Source: Saccharopolyspora hirsuta
GTDB lineage: Bacteria; Actinomycetota; Actinomycetes; Mycobacteriales; Pseudonocardiaceae
Reading direction: 5' to 3'
Length of the DNA: 64,000 nucleotides
NCBI RefSeq assembly: GCF_008630535.1
Contig: NZ_VWPH01000006.1
Location: 124,001-188,000 of the forward strand
Shown here: positions 24,451-33,764 of the stretch, one piece after another
Layout: each line of letters starts with the position of its first letter
Position numbering within the stretch: the stretch's first letter is position 1
Notes under the pieces: model-generated
Databases searched by the model: none
What the model was told of the DNA's origin: nothing
Seen by the model: the letters and a program-made list of their open reading frames with translations, nothing else
Made by a program: the position numbers and the translations under genes

Positions 24451-24996
24451 GTGACCGAGGGCATCGAGCGGAGCATCGCCGACACCGAGCGGATGGTCCG
24501 CGAGTGGCAGGAGCGAGCTGCGGAGAAGGCCGAGAAGTACGGCCAGCTGCAGCAGCAGATCGAGCAGATCGTGGTCACCGAGTCGTCGCGCGACGGCGCG
24601 ATCCAGGTGACGGTGAACTCGAGCGGGATCCTCCAGTCCCTGGAGCTGACGGAGAGCGCGAGCAGCCGTCCGATGGCCAAGCTCGGCGCCGAGATCATGC
24701 GCACGGTCCAGCTGGCGCAGTCGAAGGTCCCCGACCTCGTGCAGCAGGTGGTCGACGACACGGTCGGCATGGACGACTCGGCCGCGGCGCACATGGTGAG
24801 CGAGTCCCGCAGGTTCTTCCCGGAGCCGCCGGAGGACGAGGAGGAGCAGTCGCGCACCTCCGGTCTGCGGGAGATGGAGGTTCCGATGGAGGACGACTAC
24901 GAGCCTCCGCCGAAGCCGCCCCAGCAGCCACCGCGTCGGCGCCCGGTCGAGGACTTCGACGACGACGACTTCGGAAGCGGTTCGTTCCTGCGCTGA
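24451..24996 (+). CDS. YbaB/EbfC-family protein of an ESX-type cluster
   Basis: The 181-residue protein starts at GTG 24451. Residues about 5-110 resemble YbaB/EbfC nucleoid-associated proteins (coiled-coil start, a strand segment GAIQVTVNSSGILQSLELTE, then helix). A long acidic/Pro-rich tail ends DFDDDDFGSGSFLR. In actinomycetes, YbaB-like genes commonly sit directly before EspC-like and WXG-type effector genes, as here. It opens the 17-kb accessory cluster and may act as a chaperone or scaffold rather than a DNA binder; that is inference. Confidence 0.8.
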   Translation: MTEGIERSIADTERMVREWQERAAEKAEKYGQLQQQIEQIVVTESSRDGAIQVTVNSSGILQSLELTESASSRPMAKLGAEIMRTVQLAQSKVPDLVQQVVDDTVGMDDSAAAHMVSESRRFFPEPPEDEEEQSRTSGLREMEVPMEDDYEPPPKPPQQPPRRRPVEDFDDDDFGSGSFLR

Positions 24997-25024
24997 GCAC
25001 ATCTGACCTGGGGGAGATCTCGCG

Positions 25025-25333
25025 ATGCCCGACGAGATGAACGTCGTCATCGAGAACCTGCGCACGCACGCGTCCAAAGTGGACGCGGTGGTCGACCAGC
25101 TGAACGTCGCGGTCGACGCGTCCCAGCAGGTGAAGATGGACAACGGCGCGTACGGGGTGCTGTGCCAACCCTTCGCGATGCTGATCGACATGGTGGAGCA
25201 GAACGGCGTCCAAGCCCTGACCAAGGCGGTCGAGGCCATGCAGCAGGTCGCCCAGGAGGTCCGCGGAGCGGCCGAGGACTACCAGTCCGTCGACGACGAG
25301 AACCGCGACCTGATCGGCGGCATCGAAGTATGA
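25025..25333 (+). CDS. EspC-like ESX (type VII) substrate or chaperone
   Basis: The 102-residue helical protein has the EspC-type pattern: an N-terminal amphipathic helix, a central NGAYGVLCQPF motif, and a C-terminal helix with a YxxxD-type export signal (DYQSVDDENR). GGGGAGAT precedes ATG 25025. It overlaps the next gene by 4 bases. In this family the small protein accompanies a large effector encoded downstream. The window has no ESX ATPase, so the secretion system lies elsewhere. Confidence 0.82.
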   Translation: MPDEMNVVIENLRTHASKVDAVVDQLNVAVDASQQVKMDNGAYGVLCQPFAMLIDMVEQNGVQALTKAVEAMQQVAQEVRGAAEDYQSVDDENRDLIGGIEV

Positions 25334-25593
25334 CCAGCCGATTCCAGCCCAGCCGCAGCTCGGTGAACCGAGCTCTCCCCAACGGCACCCCAAGGGGCCT
25401 GGTCCTGCCGAACGGCACCTCAGCCGCTCGAGCCCTACCCAACAGCACCCCGGGCGCCGAGTTCCACCCAACCGCACCTCAGGGGACCGTGACGCAACCC
25501 GGCCACGGAAACCTCCGAACCGCAGCCTCCCCCGGAAACGCCACCACCACTGCGAATCGCGGAGAGGCGGTACTGGGAGGCGGGCCAGCATGA
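25330..25593 (+). CDS. Small protein with 10-residue tandem repeats, translationally coupled
   Basis: An 87-residue Pro/Thr/Asn-rich frame overlaps the EspC-like stop by 4 bases (ATGA) and is itself overlapped by the effector start in the same way. Residues about 13-52 consist of degenerate 10-residue units (RALPNGTPRG, LVLPNGTSAA, RALPNSTPGA, EFHPTAPQGT). The underlying DNA repeats every 30 bases from 25381. The double coupling argues that it is translated. The DNA-level repeat could instead be a spacer whose reading is incidental. Confidence 0.55.
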   Translation: MTSRFQPSRSSVNRALPNGTPRGLVLPNGTSAARALPNSTPGAEFHPTAPQGTVTQPGHGNLRTAASPGNATTTANRGEAVLGGGPA

Positions 25594-28500
25594 GCAACCC
25601 GCTGATCGCGCAGCCGGAGAAGTCGGGCGGCGACGGCTTCTTCACCGAAGGCAACGGGTGGACCAGCGGTATCGGCATCATCGACGCGGTCCAGGGGGTC
25701 TCCGAGCTCGACGACGGCGCGAACTGGGTCGAGTCCGGCCTGGCGTACGGCGGCGTGGGGCTGGAGATGATGAGCCTCATGACCGACCCGGTCGGCACCC
25801 TCGCGTCGTACGGCGTGGGGTGGCTGATCGAGCACGTCCAGCCGCTGCAGGACGCGCTGGACTGGCTCGCCGGTGACCCGGCCGGTGTCGCCGCCTACGG
25901 GCAGACCTGGGCGAACGTGTCGGAAGCGGTGGGCGCGGCCGCCACCGCCTACCAGGACGCGGTGGCGGCCGACACCGCGTCGTGGACGGGGCAGGCCGGG
26001 GACGCCTACCGCAAGCTGGCCGCGGAGAAGGGCGAGGCCATCGCCGGGGCGGCCAAGCTCTCCGGCACCATCAGCTCCGTCGTGACCACCATGGGCGAGG
26101 TCGTCTCGTTCGTCCGGGACTTCGTCCAGCAGCTGGTCACCGACTGCATCTCCCAGCTGATCAGCTACCTGGTCGACGCCTTGACGCCGCCCCTCGCCGG
26201 GGCGATCAAGGCGATCCCGAAGGCGATCGCGTTCATCTCCAAGACGGTCAGCCGGATCGCCGAGATCATCTCGAAGCTGATCAAGACGATCAGCAACGTC
26301 GCCCCGAAGCTGGCCAAGATGATCGAGGTCTTCGGCCAGGTGATGAAGACCCTCGCCAAACTCGCCGGAGCGGGCGCGCAGGGCATCGCCAAGATCGCCG
26401 ACAACGTCGACATCGCGGGCAAGGTGTCCGGCAAGATCGCGGACAAGTTCGCCGACAACGCCTGGAAGAAGTTCGACGACGTCTTCGGCACCGACGTCGT
26501 GGGCAGGCGCAACGCCAAGCTGGGCTCCCCGGACCTGCCGGACGGCGACTCCGACGACTCGGGGGACAGCCCGCGCACCCGCCCGGACACCGGGCGGGGA
26601 TCGGACGGCGGCCCGGACTCCGGCTCGACGGGCGGGGACACCGGAACTCCCGGTGACGGCCAGGACTCGGACTCGCTGCGGGGTGGTGACCACGACACCG
26701 GTGCGCCCGGCGGCGGGGCGGACACGACTCCAGGGCCGGGCGAGCAGACCCGTTCGTCGTCCTCAGTGGACGGTAGCGGAAACGCCGACGGGACAACGGA
26801 TTCGCCGCGCTCCGCGATGTCGGACAGCCCGGCTTCCGGGAGCCCGGGCGGAAGCCACCAGGACGGACCGAACCCGGGTGGTTCGCACTCCGACGGTTCG
26901 CCCTCCGATCGGCCGCACTCCGACGGCTCGCCTTCGGGTGGGCAGAACCCCGGTGGCACGGCTTCGGACGGCCCGAACCCCGGCGGTTCTCACCAGGGCG
27001 GACCGAACCCCGGCGGTTCGCACAGCGGCGGCACGTCGCCGGATGGGCCGAACCCGGGGAGCTCGCACGGCGGCGGACCGGTGTCCGCGAATTCTGACAG
27101 CCCGAATCCGGGCGGTTCCCAGAGCGGAGGGCCGAACCCCACCGGTTCGCACTCCGAGAGCGTGAACTCCGGCGGCGGGAACGCTGGCGGTGGCAACCCC
27201 GGCGGTGGTCCGAACCCGGGTGGCTCGACGTTCGGTGGCGGGACGGCGAATTCCGGTTCCGTCGGCGGGGGTCCGACTCCGGGCGGCCCCGGAGGCTCGG
27301 GTGGCGGGTCCGTTGCGGGATTCGGTGCTCCTGGCGGTCCGGCCGGGCACGGCGGGAACACGCCGAACACCCCGGCCAGCACCTCGTCGGCCAACGTCGA
27401 CGCCCCATCCCGGTCGCCCGAGATGGGTCCCGCAGCACCAGTCGCCGGACCGCCGCCCGCCCGTTCCGACCAATCGACCGGAGGCGCAGGCGCCGGGCCG
27501 GTCGGCGGCGGAGCCGCCGGAGCACCGGCAGGCGGCGGCGCAACCCCGACCGCCGGAGGCGGCGGCCGCACCGGATCCGGCGCCGGGTGGACCGGAACCC
27601 CGGGAAGCCCCGGCGCAGCCGGGAGAAGCCCGGAGACCCCGCGCCAGCGGGGATCGGAGGGCCCAGCGGAGCGCCCGGCCGCGCGCGGACCGGCGAAGCC
27701 GGACGCGCCGGAGCGGCGCGGGCCGGGTGAGGCCGGACAGCGTCCGGCCCGCCCCGGAGGCCCGGCGCAGCCGGGACACCCGGACAGCCGGTCACGGCCG
27801 GAGGCAGGCCCGCGGCCGCAGGCCGCGCCGGGACGGCCCGAAGGGCCGGGACACCCCGGAGGGACGGGGAGGCCGGAGGCCGGACCCGGGCGCCCGGAGG
27901 GCCCGGGGAGGCGCGCGGACGCGCCGACCGGGCACCCGGACGGCAGGCAGAACACTCCGCCACCACCGGCAGCTTCGCGCCCTCAGGACGCCCCACCGCG
28001 CCCCGGCGCAGCACCGCACCCCGGCGGCGCTCCGCGCCCAGACGCACCAGCGCCGAACCCTCGTGCCGGTCACCCCGATGGCCCGGCACGTCCGAACCCG
28101 CAGCACCCGGGCGGCCCTTCGCGCCCCGACGCCCCGGCCCGCTCCGGCCACCCCGACGGCCCGCCGCGCCCGACACCGCGCGCTGACATGCCTGCGGGCC
28201 GCCCGGACGGCCCTGCACGCCAGGACCCGTCGCGTCCGGATGCGCGCCCGAACGGCGCTGGTCCGCGTCCGGACGGCCCTACGCGCCAAGACAATCCGTC
28301 GCGTCCGGATGCACGCCCCAACGGCTCGGGTCCGCGTCCGGACGGCCCTACGCGCCAAGACGACCCGTCGCGCTCTGACGGCCAGCGCCATCAGCCGCGC
28401 CCCGACGACCAGCCCGCTCGCCAGCCACGCCCGGACAGCCCGACTTCCGACCGCTCGATGCGTCCGGACGGCCCGCAGCGGCAGACCCCGGACGCCCCGC

Positions 28501-31361
28501 ACCGCAACAGCGACCCGGACGCGCCGCGCCAGCGCCGCCAGGAGGCCCAGCACGACGGCGTCCGACCCCAGCGAGCGGACGCGCCGCACCAGAACGCCCC
28601 CAACCCGCACCAGCCGGGACCACGCCACGCGGGTGCCGACCGCTACGAGCACGGCACCGTGCGCCCCGACTCGTTCTCGAACGTCAGGGGCGACGACGGC
28701 AAGTGGGGCCTGGGGCAGCGACCGGGGACGTCCGAGGCGTCCCCCGACCACGACCGGAAACCCGACGCCGCGGACCGGGGAGAGCAGAAGTACTCCACCG
28801 CGGAGTCGATGGCCGCCGAGCGCCCGCCGGAGAACCCGTCCGAGCACCGGTGGGACGTCGGCCGCGCAGGCGAGTTCGAGCGGCTCGACGTATCCCCCGA
28901 GCTGCGGCAGAAGCTCGCGGGCGACGACGGCTACACCGGCATCCGCAACACCCCGTCCGGCCTGTCGGTGGTGCACTACCCGAAGTCGATGATCGGGGAC
29001 CGCGCCTACTACGACAGGGTCCCGAAGCCAGCGGTCGACCCGAAGCGCTTCACGGTCGAGGTGCACGGCAGCCCGGACGGCGTGGAGTTCCGCGGCCAGC
29101 AGCTCTCCGCCAAGGAACTGGCCGAGATCATCAAGGCAGCCCCCGGCTACGACCCGGGCACCCCGATCCGCCTGCTGTCCTGCAAGACCGGCGCGGACAC
29201 GCCGGACGGCTCGCCGAACTTCGCCCAGCAGCTCTCCAAGGAGCTGGGCGTCGAGGTCCTGGCGCCGAACAAGGACGCCTGGGTCGACAACTTCGGCAAC
29301 ATGTACGCGAGCGACTCCCGAGCGAAGTTCGAACCGGACGCCGCGGGAACGCCCCAACCGAAGCTCGACGAACCGGGCCAGTGGATCAGCTTCGCCCCCG
29401 ACGGCACCAAAGCGGTCCACGACAGCCCCTTCCCCCCAGGCCACGAACCAGAATTCACCCGCCACGGAGTCCAAGCCCACAACGCCGAACAACGCGGCAT
29501 CGGCGACGTCTTCCGGAAGATGCTCGGCCTGGAGAAGAAGCCGGACACGTTCGAAACGGACCCGGTCACGGGCGAAAGGCACCCCGCCCCGCACCAGGCC
29601 TACACCCAACACCCGCAGAACGGCCAACCCCCGTTCCAGCAACCCCAGCCGGGCCAATCACCGAACCTCCCGCAGGAGTGGCAGCGACAGCCCCAAGCCC
29701 CTGCCCAACAGGGCCAAATGCCCTACCAACAGGGCCAGCAGCCTCCGGCGGTCCAACAGCAGCAAGCGGGCCCGTACCCCCAGCAGCAGCCCTACCCTCA
29801 GCAACCCCAAGGCGGCTACCCGCAGCAGCAAGGCGGCTTCCCGCAGCAGCCTCCCCAGAACGGCCCGGGATTCGGCCAGCAACAACCCGGACCGAACCCG
29901 CAGGGGATGAGCAACCAGCCGGGTGGCCCGCAGTACCCGCAGGGTGTCGGCAACAACCAGGGCGGCCCGCAGTACCCGCAGGGTGCGGGTAATCAGCCAG
30001 GTGGCCCGCAATACCAGCAGGGAGGCGGCTACCCGCAGCCCCAACACCCAGGAGGCATGCACCAGCAAGCCCCGGGCCAACCACAGCCCCCGGTGGCACA
30101 GCCTCCACGAGGTCCGCAGCAGTCCGGGCCGACCCCGCCACCTGCGGCTCAGCCCCCACGCGGCCCACAACAACCGCAGGGCATGCCCCAGCAGAGCGGC
30201 CGCCCGACCTTCAACGGCCCTGGCCCCCAGGGACCGCACACCCCGGCCCACGGCCCGCACCCGAACGGCCAGCAGGGACCCCGATCCCCGCAAGTCCCGG
30301 GACAACCGGCACCGAGGCCGTACGACGTCTCGGGGCCCCGCCAAAACCCGCCAGGCCCAGGCCAACAGGCCCCGCGCCCGAACGTCAGCGGGCCGAACCC
30401 CGGTACGCCGTCGTTCCCCCGGAACGACGGTCCGCCGCTCGACGTCTCGGGTCCGCGCAGTGCGCCCGGAGGACAGCGACCAGGTACACCGCTCGACGTC
30501 AGCGGCCCACCGTCGAGGGCTGGCCAACAACCTTCGACGGGTACCGAGCCAAACACGTCGCTTCCTGCGGTTCCGTCGCCGACGCCGTCTCCGCACCAGC
30601 CGTCTCGTTCGTACGAAGACTTCATGCGGGACAACGGATTCGACCGGGACTCCTTGAGCCTGGACGATTCCCCGTCCGATCAGCGTGCTGCGCAGGACTC
30701 CGACGACCGCAATCCGCTCGACGAGTTCGACTTCTTCGGAAACGAGGATTTCCGGGCGACATCCGATGATCATGCAGAATTCCGCGAGCTGGGCAGGGTG
30801 CTGGACGAGCGCACTCTGCGGGAGTTCCGGCTGCAGCGGCCGGACCTCGATCACATCACCGATGAAGAGCTTTCGGCGATGTACATCTACACAGGTCCGG
30901 ACTTCGAGGACTGGAACAAGGCGCTGCGCAGCGGTGACCCTGATGAGGTGCGCAAGTACGAGACCCTGATCAGGAACGCCGTGTCGGGTATGAACAAGTT
31001 GCCTGACTGGACCTCGACGCCGGGTGAGCCGCGAGTCTTGCGAGGGATTCAAATTGACGGGAACATGGATGAATTCCTTGACAGGTATGGGGTCGGGAAT
31101 TCTCTGACTGAGAATTCTTTCACCAGTACCACGAAGGATGACGCGAATGCCCCGGAGGGCGAGCGCGGAGCGGCGATGACTGGAAATGTCCAGTTCGTGA
31201 TCGACCCGCAAGTGGGCGGTAAGGATATTGAATTTTTGAGACCCTACGGCGGAATGAGGGAAGTCATCTTCCCGCCGGGAACTAGATTTGAAGTGACGCA
31301 CAGGGAATTTGATAGAGAAACTAATACGTGGATAATTCACATGACTGCCCTGGGAAGGTGA
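25590..31361 (+). CDS. Polymorphic toxin: WXG-like head, His/Cys domain, C-terminal ADP-ribosyltransferase
   Basis: This 1923-residue effector probably uses type VII export. Residues 1-300 are helical, with a WXG-like turn at Trp132 (SWTGQAGDAYR) and a hydrophobic helical bundle. Residues about 310-1065 are Gly/Pro/Ser/Asp/Arg low complexity. Residues about 1085-1260 form a compact domain with EVHGSPD (His1159) and RLLSCKTG (Cys1198), like caspase-type or toxin self-processing peptidases. About 1327-1670 is Gln/Pro-rich. Residues about 1730-1923 resemble R-S-E-type mono-ADP-ribosyltransferases: Arg1818 in VLRGI, SFTST at 1843-1847 and Glu1891 in MREVIFPPGTRFEV. The residue two before that Glu is Met, not the usual Glu or Gln. 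GC falls to about 48% over the last 300 bases. ARH genes follow, fitting immunity. Confidence 0.85.
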   Translation: MSNPLIAQPEKSGGDGFFTEGNGWTSGIGIIDAVQGVSELDDGANWVESGLAYGGVGLEMMSLMTDPVGTLASYGVGWLIEHVQPLQDALDWLAGDPAGVAAYGQTWANVSEAVGAAATAYQDAVAADTASWTGQAGDAYRKLAAEKGEAIAGAAKLSGTISSVVTTMGEVVSFVRDFVQQLVTDCISQLISYLVDALTPPLAGAIKAIPKAIAFISKTVSRIAEIISKLIKTISNVAPKLAKMIEVFGQVMKTLAKLAGAGAQGIAKIADNVDIAGKVSGKIADKFADNAWKKFDDVFGTDVVGRRNAKLGSPDLPDGDSDDSGDSPRTRPDTGRGSDGGPDSGSTGGDTGTPGDGQDSDSLRGGDHDTGAPGGGADTTPGPGEQTRSSSSVDGSGNADGTTDSPRSAMSDSPASGSPGGSHQDGPNPGGSHSDGSPSDRPHSDGSPSGGQNPGGTASDGPNPGGSHQGGPNPGGSHSGGTSPDGPNPGSSHGGGPVSANSDSPNPGGSQSGGPNPTGSHSESVNSGGGNAGGGNPGGGPNPGGSTFGGGTANSGSVGGGPTPGGPGGSGGGSVAGFGAPGGPAGHGGNTPNTPASTSSANVDAPSRSPEMGPAAPVAGPPPARSDQSTGGAGAGPVGGGAAGAPAGGGATPTAGGGGRTGSGAGWTGTPGSPGAAGRSPETPRQRGSEGPAERPAARGPAKPDAPERRGPGEAGQRPARPGGPAQPGHPDSRSRPEAGPRPQAAPGRPEGPGHPGGTGRPEAGPGRPEGPGRRADAPTGHPDGRQNTPPPPAASRPQDAPPRPGAAPHPGGAPRPDAPAPNPRAGHPDGPARPNPQHPGGPSRPDAPARSGHPDGPPRPTPRADMPAGRPDGPARQDPSRPDARPNGAGPRPDGPTRQDNPSRPDARPNGSGPRPDGPTRQDDPSRSDGQRHQPRPDDQPARQPRPDSPTSDRSMRPDGPQRQTPDAPHRNSDPDAPRQRRQEAQHDGVRPQRADAPHQNAPNPHQPGPRHAGADRYEHGTVRPDSFSNVRGDDGKWGLGQRPGTSEASPDHDRKPDAADRGEQKYSTAESMAAERPPENPSEHRWDVGRAGEFERLDVSPELRQKLAGDDGYTGIRNTPSGLSVVHYPKSMIGDRAYYDRVPKPAVDPKRFTVEVHGSPDGVEFRGQQLSAKELAEIIKAAPGYDPGTPIRLLSCKTGADTPDGSPNFAQQLSKELGVEVLAPNKDAWVDNFGNMYASDSRAKFEPDAAGTPQPKLDEPGQWISFAPDGTKAVHDSPFPPGHEPEFTRHGVQAHNAEQRGIGDVFRKMLGLEKKPDTFETDPVTGERHPAPHQAYTQHPQNGQPPFQQPQPGQSPNLPQEWQRQPQAPAQQGQMPYQQGQQPPAVQQQQAGPYPQQQPYPQQPQGGYPQQQGGFPQQPPQNGPGFGQQQPGPNPQGMSNQPGGPQYPQGVGNNQGGPQYPQGAGNQPGGPQYQQGGGYPQPQHPGGMHQQAPGQPQPPVAQPPRGPQQSGPTPPPAAQPPRGPQQPQGMPQQSGRPTFNGPGPQGPHTPAHGPHPNGQQGPRSPQVPGQPAPRPYDVSGPRQNPPGPGQQAPRPNVSGPNPGTPSFPRNDGPPLDVSGPRSAPGGQRPGTPLDVSGPPSRAGQQPSTGTEPNTSLPAVPSPTPSPHQPSRSYEDFMRDNGFDRDSLSLDDSPSDQRAAQDSDDRNPLDEFDFFGNEDFRATSDDHAEFRELGRVLDERTLREFRLQRPDLDHITDEELSAMYIYTGPDFEDWNKALRSGDPDEVRKYETLIRNAVSGMNKLPDWTSTPGEPRVLRGIQIDGNMDEFLDRYGVGNSLTENSFTSTTKDDANAPEGERGAAMTGNVQFVIDPQVGGKDIEFLRPYGGMREVIFPPGTRFEVTHREFDRETNTWIIHMTALGR

Positions 31362-31367
31362 TTTTGA

Positions 31368-31625
31368 GTGGATCACGACGAGCTGGTTCGCAAGTACAGC
31401 GTGGACCCCAGCACGTTGTCGCCCGAGATGCGGGCGAAGGTTGAGGCTGCGCGCGAGTCGATCAGGAGGCGCAAGAGGGCCAGCGATCCGGCCGCAGAGG
31501 TGAACCCGGCGGACAACTTTCCCATCGGGCTGGACGATAACTTCAACCCGTTCCCGGCTTCGCGGAACTCGGCTGCCAACCGAGGTGCCAGTGACCCAAC
31601 CGACGGAGACGCGCACGACAAGTAG
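31368..31625 (+). CDS. Small ORF directly after the toxin, function unknown
   Basis: An 85-residue hydrophilic protein starts at GTG 31368, 6 bases after the toxin stop, with GGAAGG about 10 bases upstream. It has a charged N-terminal helix (PEMRAKVEAARESIRRRKRAS) and an Asn/Pro-rich tail. No family is recognised. The position would suit an immunity protein or chaperone, but the ARH genes downstream are better immunity candidates for an ART toxin. Confidence 0.6.
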   Translation: MDHDELVRKYSVDPSTLSPEMRAKVEAARESIRRRKRASDPAAEVNPADNFPIGLDDNFNPFPASRNSAANRGASDPTDGDAHDK

Positions 31626-31718
31626 ATTTCCCGGTCAGGACGGCTTTGGCTGATCCGGCCGGTGCTGTGAGCTGGGCCAGGTCGTGGACGACACGTTGAG
31701 TCGACGGGGAGGCAGAGG

Positions 31719-33764
31719 GTGACTGCGCTGGAGCAGGCCATCGAGAGGTATGCGAGCGATCCTTCCGCGATCGACCAGGTGTACCGGGAGTTCCTGGTTG
31801 CGAAGATGCTGCTGGTGTCCGCCGGTGACTCGCCGGATCCTGCGCTGATCAAGGTAGACGGGCAGGAGAAGGAGCAGATCTGGGTGTGCACCACCCGGAG
31901 CGCCGTGCCGGATTTCGCACCCGGTACGACGGCGGTGAACGGGTATCAGCTGCTGCCGCTACTGGCGGACCGGGACGTGCACGTCGCCACTTCGCCGCAG
32001 GTGCAGGCGCAGGACATGATGTTGAGCGGCGAGTTGGCGATCGTTCATTCAGCGCCCGACGTCACTGACGAACTGCGGTCGGAAGCTCAGCAGCGGCCGG
32101 GTTCCTGGATTGCCGTGCCCGACCGCATGTACCAGGGCCAATCGCGTGACAAGATCCCCGAGCACGCGTTCGTCGGCGAGTACTGGGTCGATGAGACGGG
32201 CACTGTGACGAGCCAGTACCGAATCAACTCGAAGTACCGGCCTTCGCCTCTGACGCTCGGGTTCCCCAAGCCGGTGAGCGCGCTCGAGCACGTACTGCAT
32301 TTGTACGAGACCGGCTACGTCTCAGCTGACGCCCTTCTGGTCGTCCTCTCGGACAACGATTTCGCCCTGGTGGCGGAAAGTGACGGGGTGGCGTCGATCT
32401 TCCCGTTCGGCGGTAAGAAGGTATTGGTCGCGGCATCTGGAGTTGGGTACGTTCCGGATTTTGCGAAGCGGGTCAACAAGGTGAACCTGGCCGCGCTCGA
32501 ACCCCTTCTGGCCGAAGCGGACTTGGTGATCGACCTCGGTGCGAGGCATCAAACGCAGATCGCCGGTTCAGTGCTTCTGCGGGAACTTGAACGGCGGAGA
32601 ACAGCTCAGCGGCACGCACCGAACCAGCCACGGGGGGCACGCCCAGATGCGGCCCCAGCTCTGCCAGCGGATCCGATTGACCCGCACGAGCGATTCGTCG
32701 GGTCGGTGCTCGCGGGCGCGGTTGGGGATGCGCTGGGATACTCCATCGAGTTCCATGACATCGGGACGATTCGGCAGGAGCACGGGGATGCTGGGCTGAC
32801 CGCTCCGGTGCTGCGGGATGGCGTTGCGCGGATCTCCGACGACACGCAGATGATGTTGTTCACGCTGGAGGGGCTCATCCGGGCGCACGTCGCCCGGCGG
32901 ATGAATCCGGTGGACAACGATCCGGTTCCTGAGGTGCAGCACGCTTATCAGCGGTGGTTCCACACGCAGAACCAGCCGTGGCCGCAGGCCGGTGGCCCCT
33001 ACGCGCAGCGTCTTCAGCAGCCGGATGGATGGTTGATCACGAACCATGGACTGTTCGCCGCGCGCGCACCGGGAAGTACCTGCATGTCGGCGCTGGCGAG
33101 GTTCGCGCAGACCCACCAGCACGCAACTCCGCAGCACGCCATCAACGATTCCAAGGGCTGCGGCGGTGTTATGCGCGCTGCACCGGTAGCGGTGTGGTCC
33201 GGTGATCCGGCCGAGGTGTTCTACGCCGCGGTCGGCACCGCCGCACTGACGCACAGTCACCCCAGCGGATACCTGTCAGCTGGCGTGCTCGCGGTGATCG
33301 TGCACCAGCTCATCCGAGATGTTCCGCTGCCAGAAGCCGTGCGGATCGCGCGGGAGCTGTTGCTGCGGTGGCGCGGGCACGAGGAGCAGCTGCAGATCCT
33401 CGACAAGGCCGTCGAACTCGCGAAGAGGGGCCCGGTCAGCCCGGAGGAGCTCAAGGACGCGCTCGGGCAGGGCTGGGTCGGCGAGGAAGCTCTCGCGATC
33501 GGCCTGTACGCGGTGCTGGCCACCGACAACCTGCGCGACGCGCTGCTGCTGTCGGTGAACCACTCCGGCGACTCGGACTCGACCGGGATCGTGGCTGGCA
33601 ACATCGGCGGAGCCCTGTACGGAACTCGCGCTATTCCACAGGAATGGCTGAACACGTTGGAACTCCGCGAGGTCGTCGAGACGCTGGCCAAGGACGCCCT
33701 CGCCGAGTTCAGCCCCGGCCCGCCCAGCGACCAGGCGTGGCTGCGCCGGTATCCGGCGTGGTGA
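31719..33764 (+). CDS. ADP-ribosylglycohydrolase with N-terminal T7SS-associated/SseB-like modules
   Basis: The enzyme family removes ADP-ribose from modified proteins using two metal ions. The C-terminal half (about 325-681) has all the ARH motifs: GDALG, ISDDTQM (Asp374, Asp375, Thr376), NDSKGCGGVMRAAP and HSGDSDSTG (His615, Asp618, Asp620). Residues 1-325 have SseB-like alternating strands and a central WIAVPDRMY...VGEYWVD...KYRPSP stretch typical of type VII secretion-associated proteins. GTG 31719 has GGGGAGG 6 bases upstream. The arrangement suggests immunity to the upstream ART by reversing its modification, as ARH proteins do for other interbacterial ART toxins (Tre1/Tri1). This is inferred from context. 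Confidence 0.88.
   Translation: MTALEQAIERYASDPSAIDQVYREFLVAKMLLVSAGDSPDPALIKVDGQEKEQIWVCTTRSAVPDFAPGTTAVNGYQLLPLLADRDVHVATSPQVQAQDMMLSGELAIVHSAPDVTDELRSEAQQRPGSWIAVPDRMYQGQSRDKIPEHAFVGEYWVDETGTVTSQYRINSKYRPSPLTLGFPKPVSALEHVLHLYETGYVSADALLVVLSDNDFALVAESDGVASIFPFGGKKVLVAASGVGYVPDFAKRVNKVNLAALEPLLAEADLVIDLGARHQTQIAGSVLLRELERRRTAQRHAPNQPRGARPDAAPALPADPIDPHERFVGSVLAGAVGDALGYSIEFHDIGTIRQEHGDAGLTAPVLRDGVARISDDTQMMLFTLEGLIRAHVARRMNPVDNDPVPEVQHAYQRWFHTQNQPWPQAGGPYAQRLQQPDGWLITNHGLFAARAPGSTCMSALARFAQTHQHATPQHAINDSKGCGGVMRAAPVAVWSGDPAEVFYAAVGTAALTHSHPSGYLSAGVLAVIVHQLIRDVPLPEAVRIARELLLRWRGHEEQLQILDKAVELAKRGPVSPEELKDALGQGWVGEEALAIGLYAVLATDNLRDALLLSVNHSGDSDSTGIVAGNIGGALYGTRAIPQEWLNTLELREVVETLAKDALAEFSPGPPSDQAWLRRYPAW

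Noticed and set aside
28200..28400. CRISPR-like repeats
   Set aside because: The repeats near 28230-28380 (GCGTCCGGATGCGC-type units) are coding repeats of a Pro/Arg/Asp-rich linker with no constant-length spacers.
27792..29657. A 621-codon minus-strand frame inside the toxin gene
   Set aside because: It lies opposite the low-complexity linker and reads as Arg/Ala/Val-rich repeats, an effect of the repeated codons on the + strand.
31368..31625. Calling the 85-residue ORF the immunity protein of the toxin
   Set aside because: Position fits, but no immunity family is recognisable and ARH proteins next door are mechanistically better candidates.
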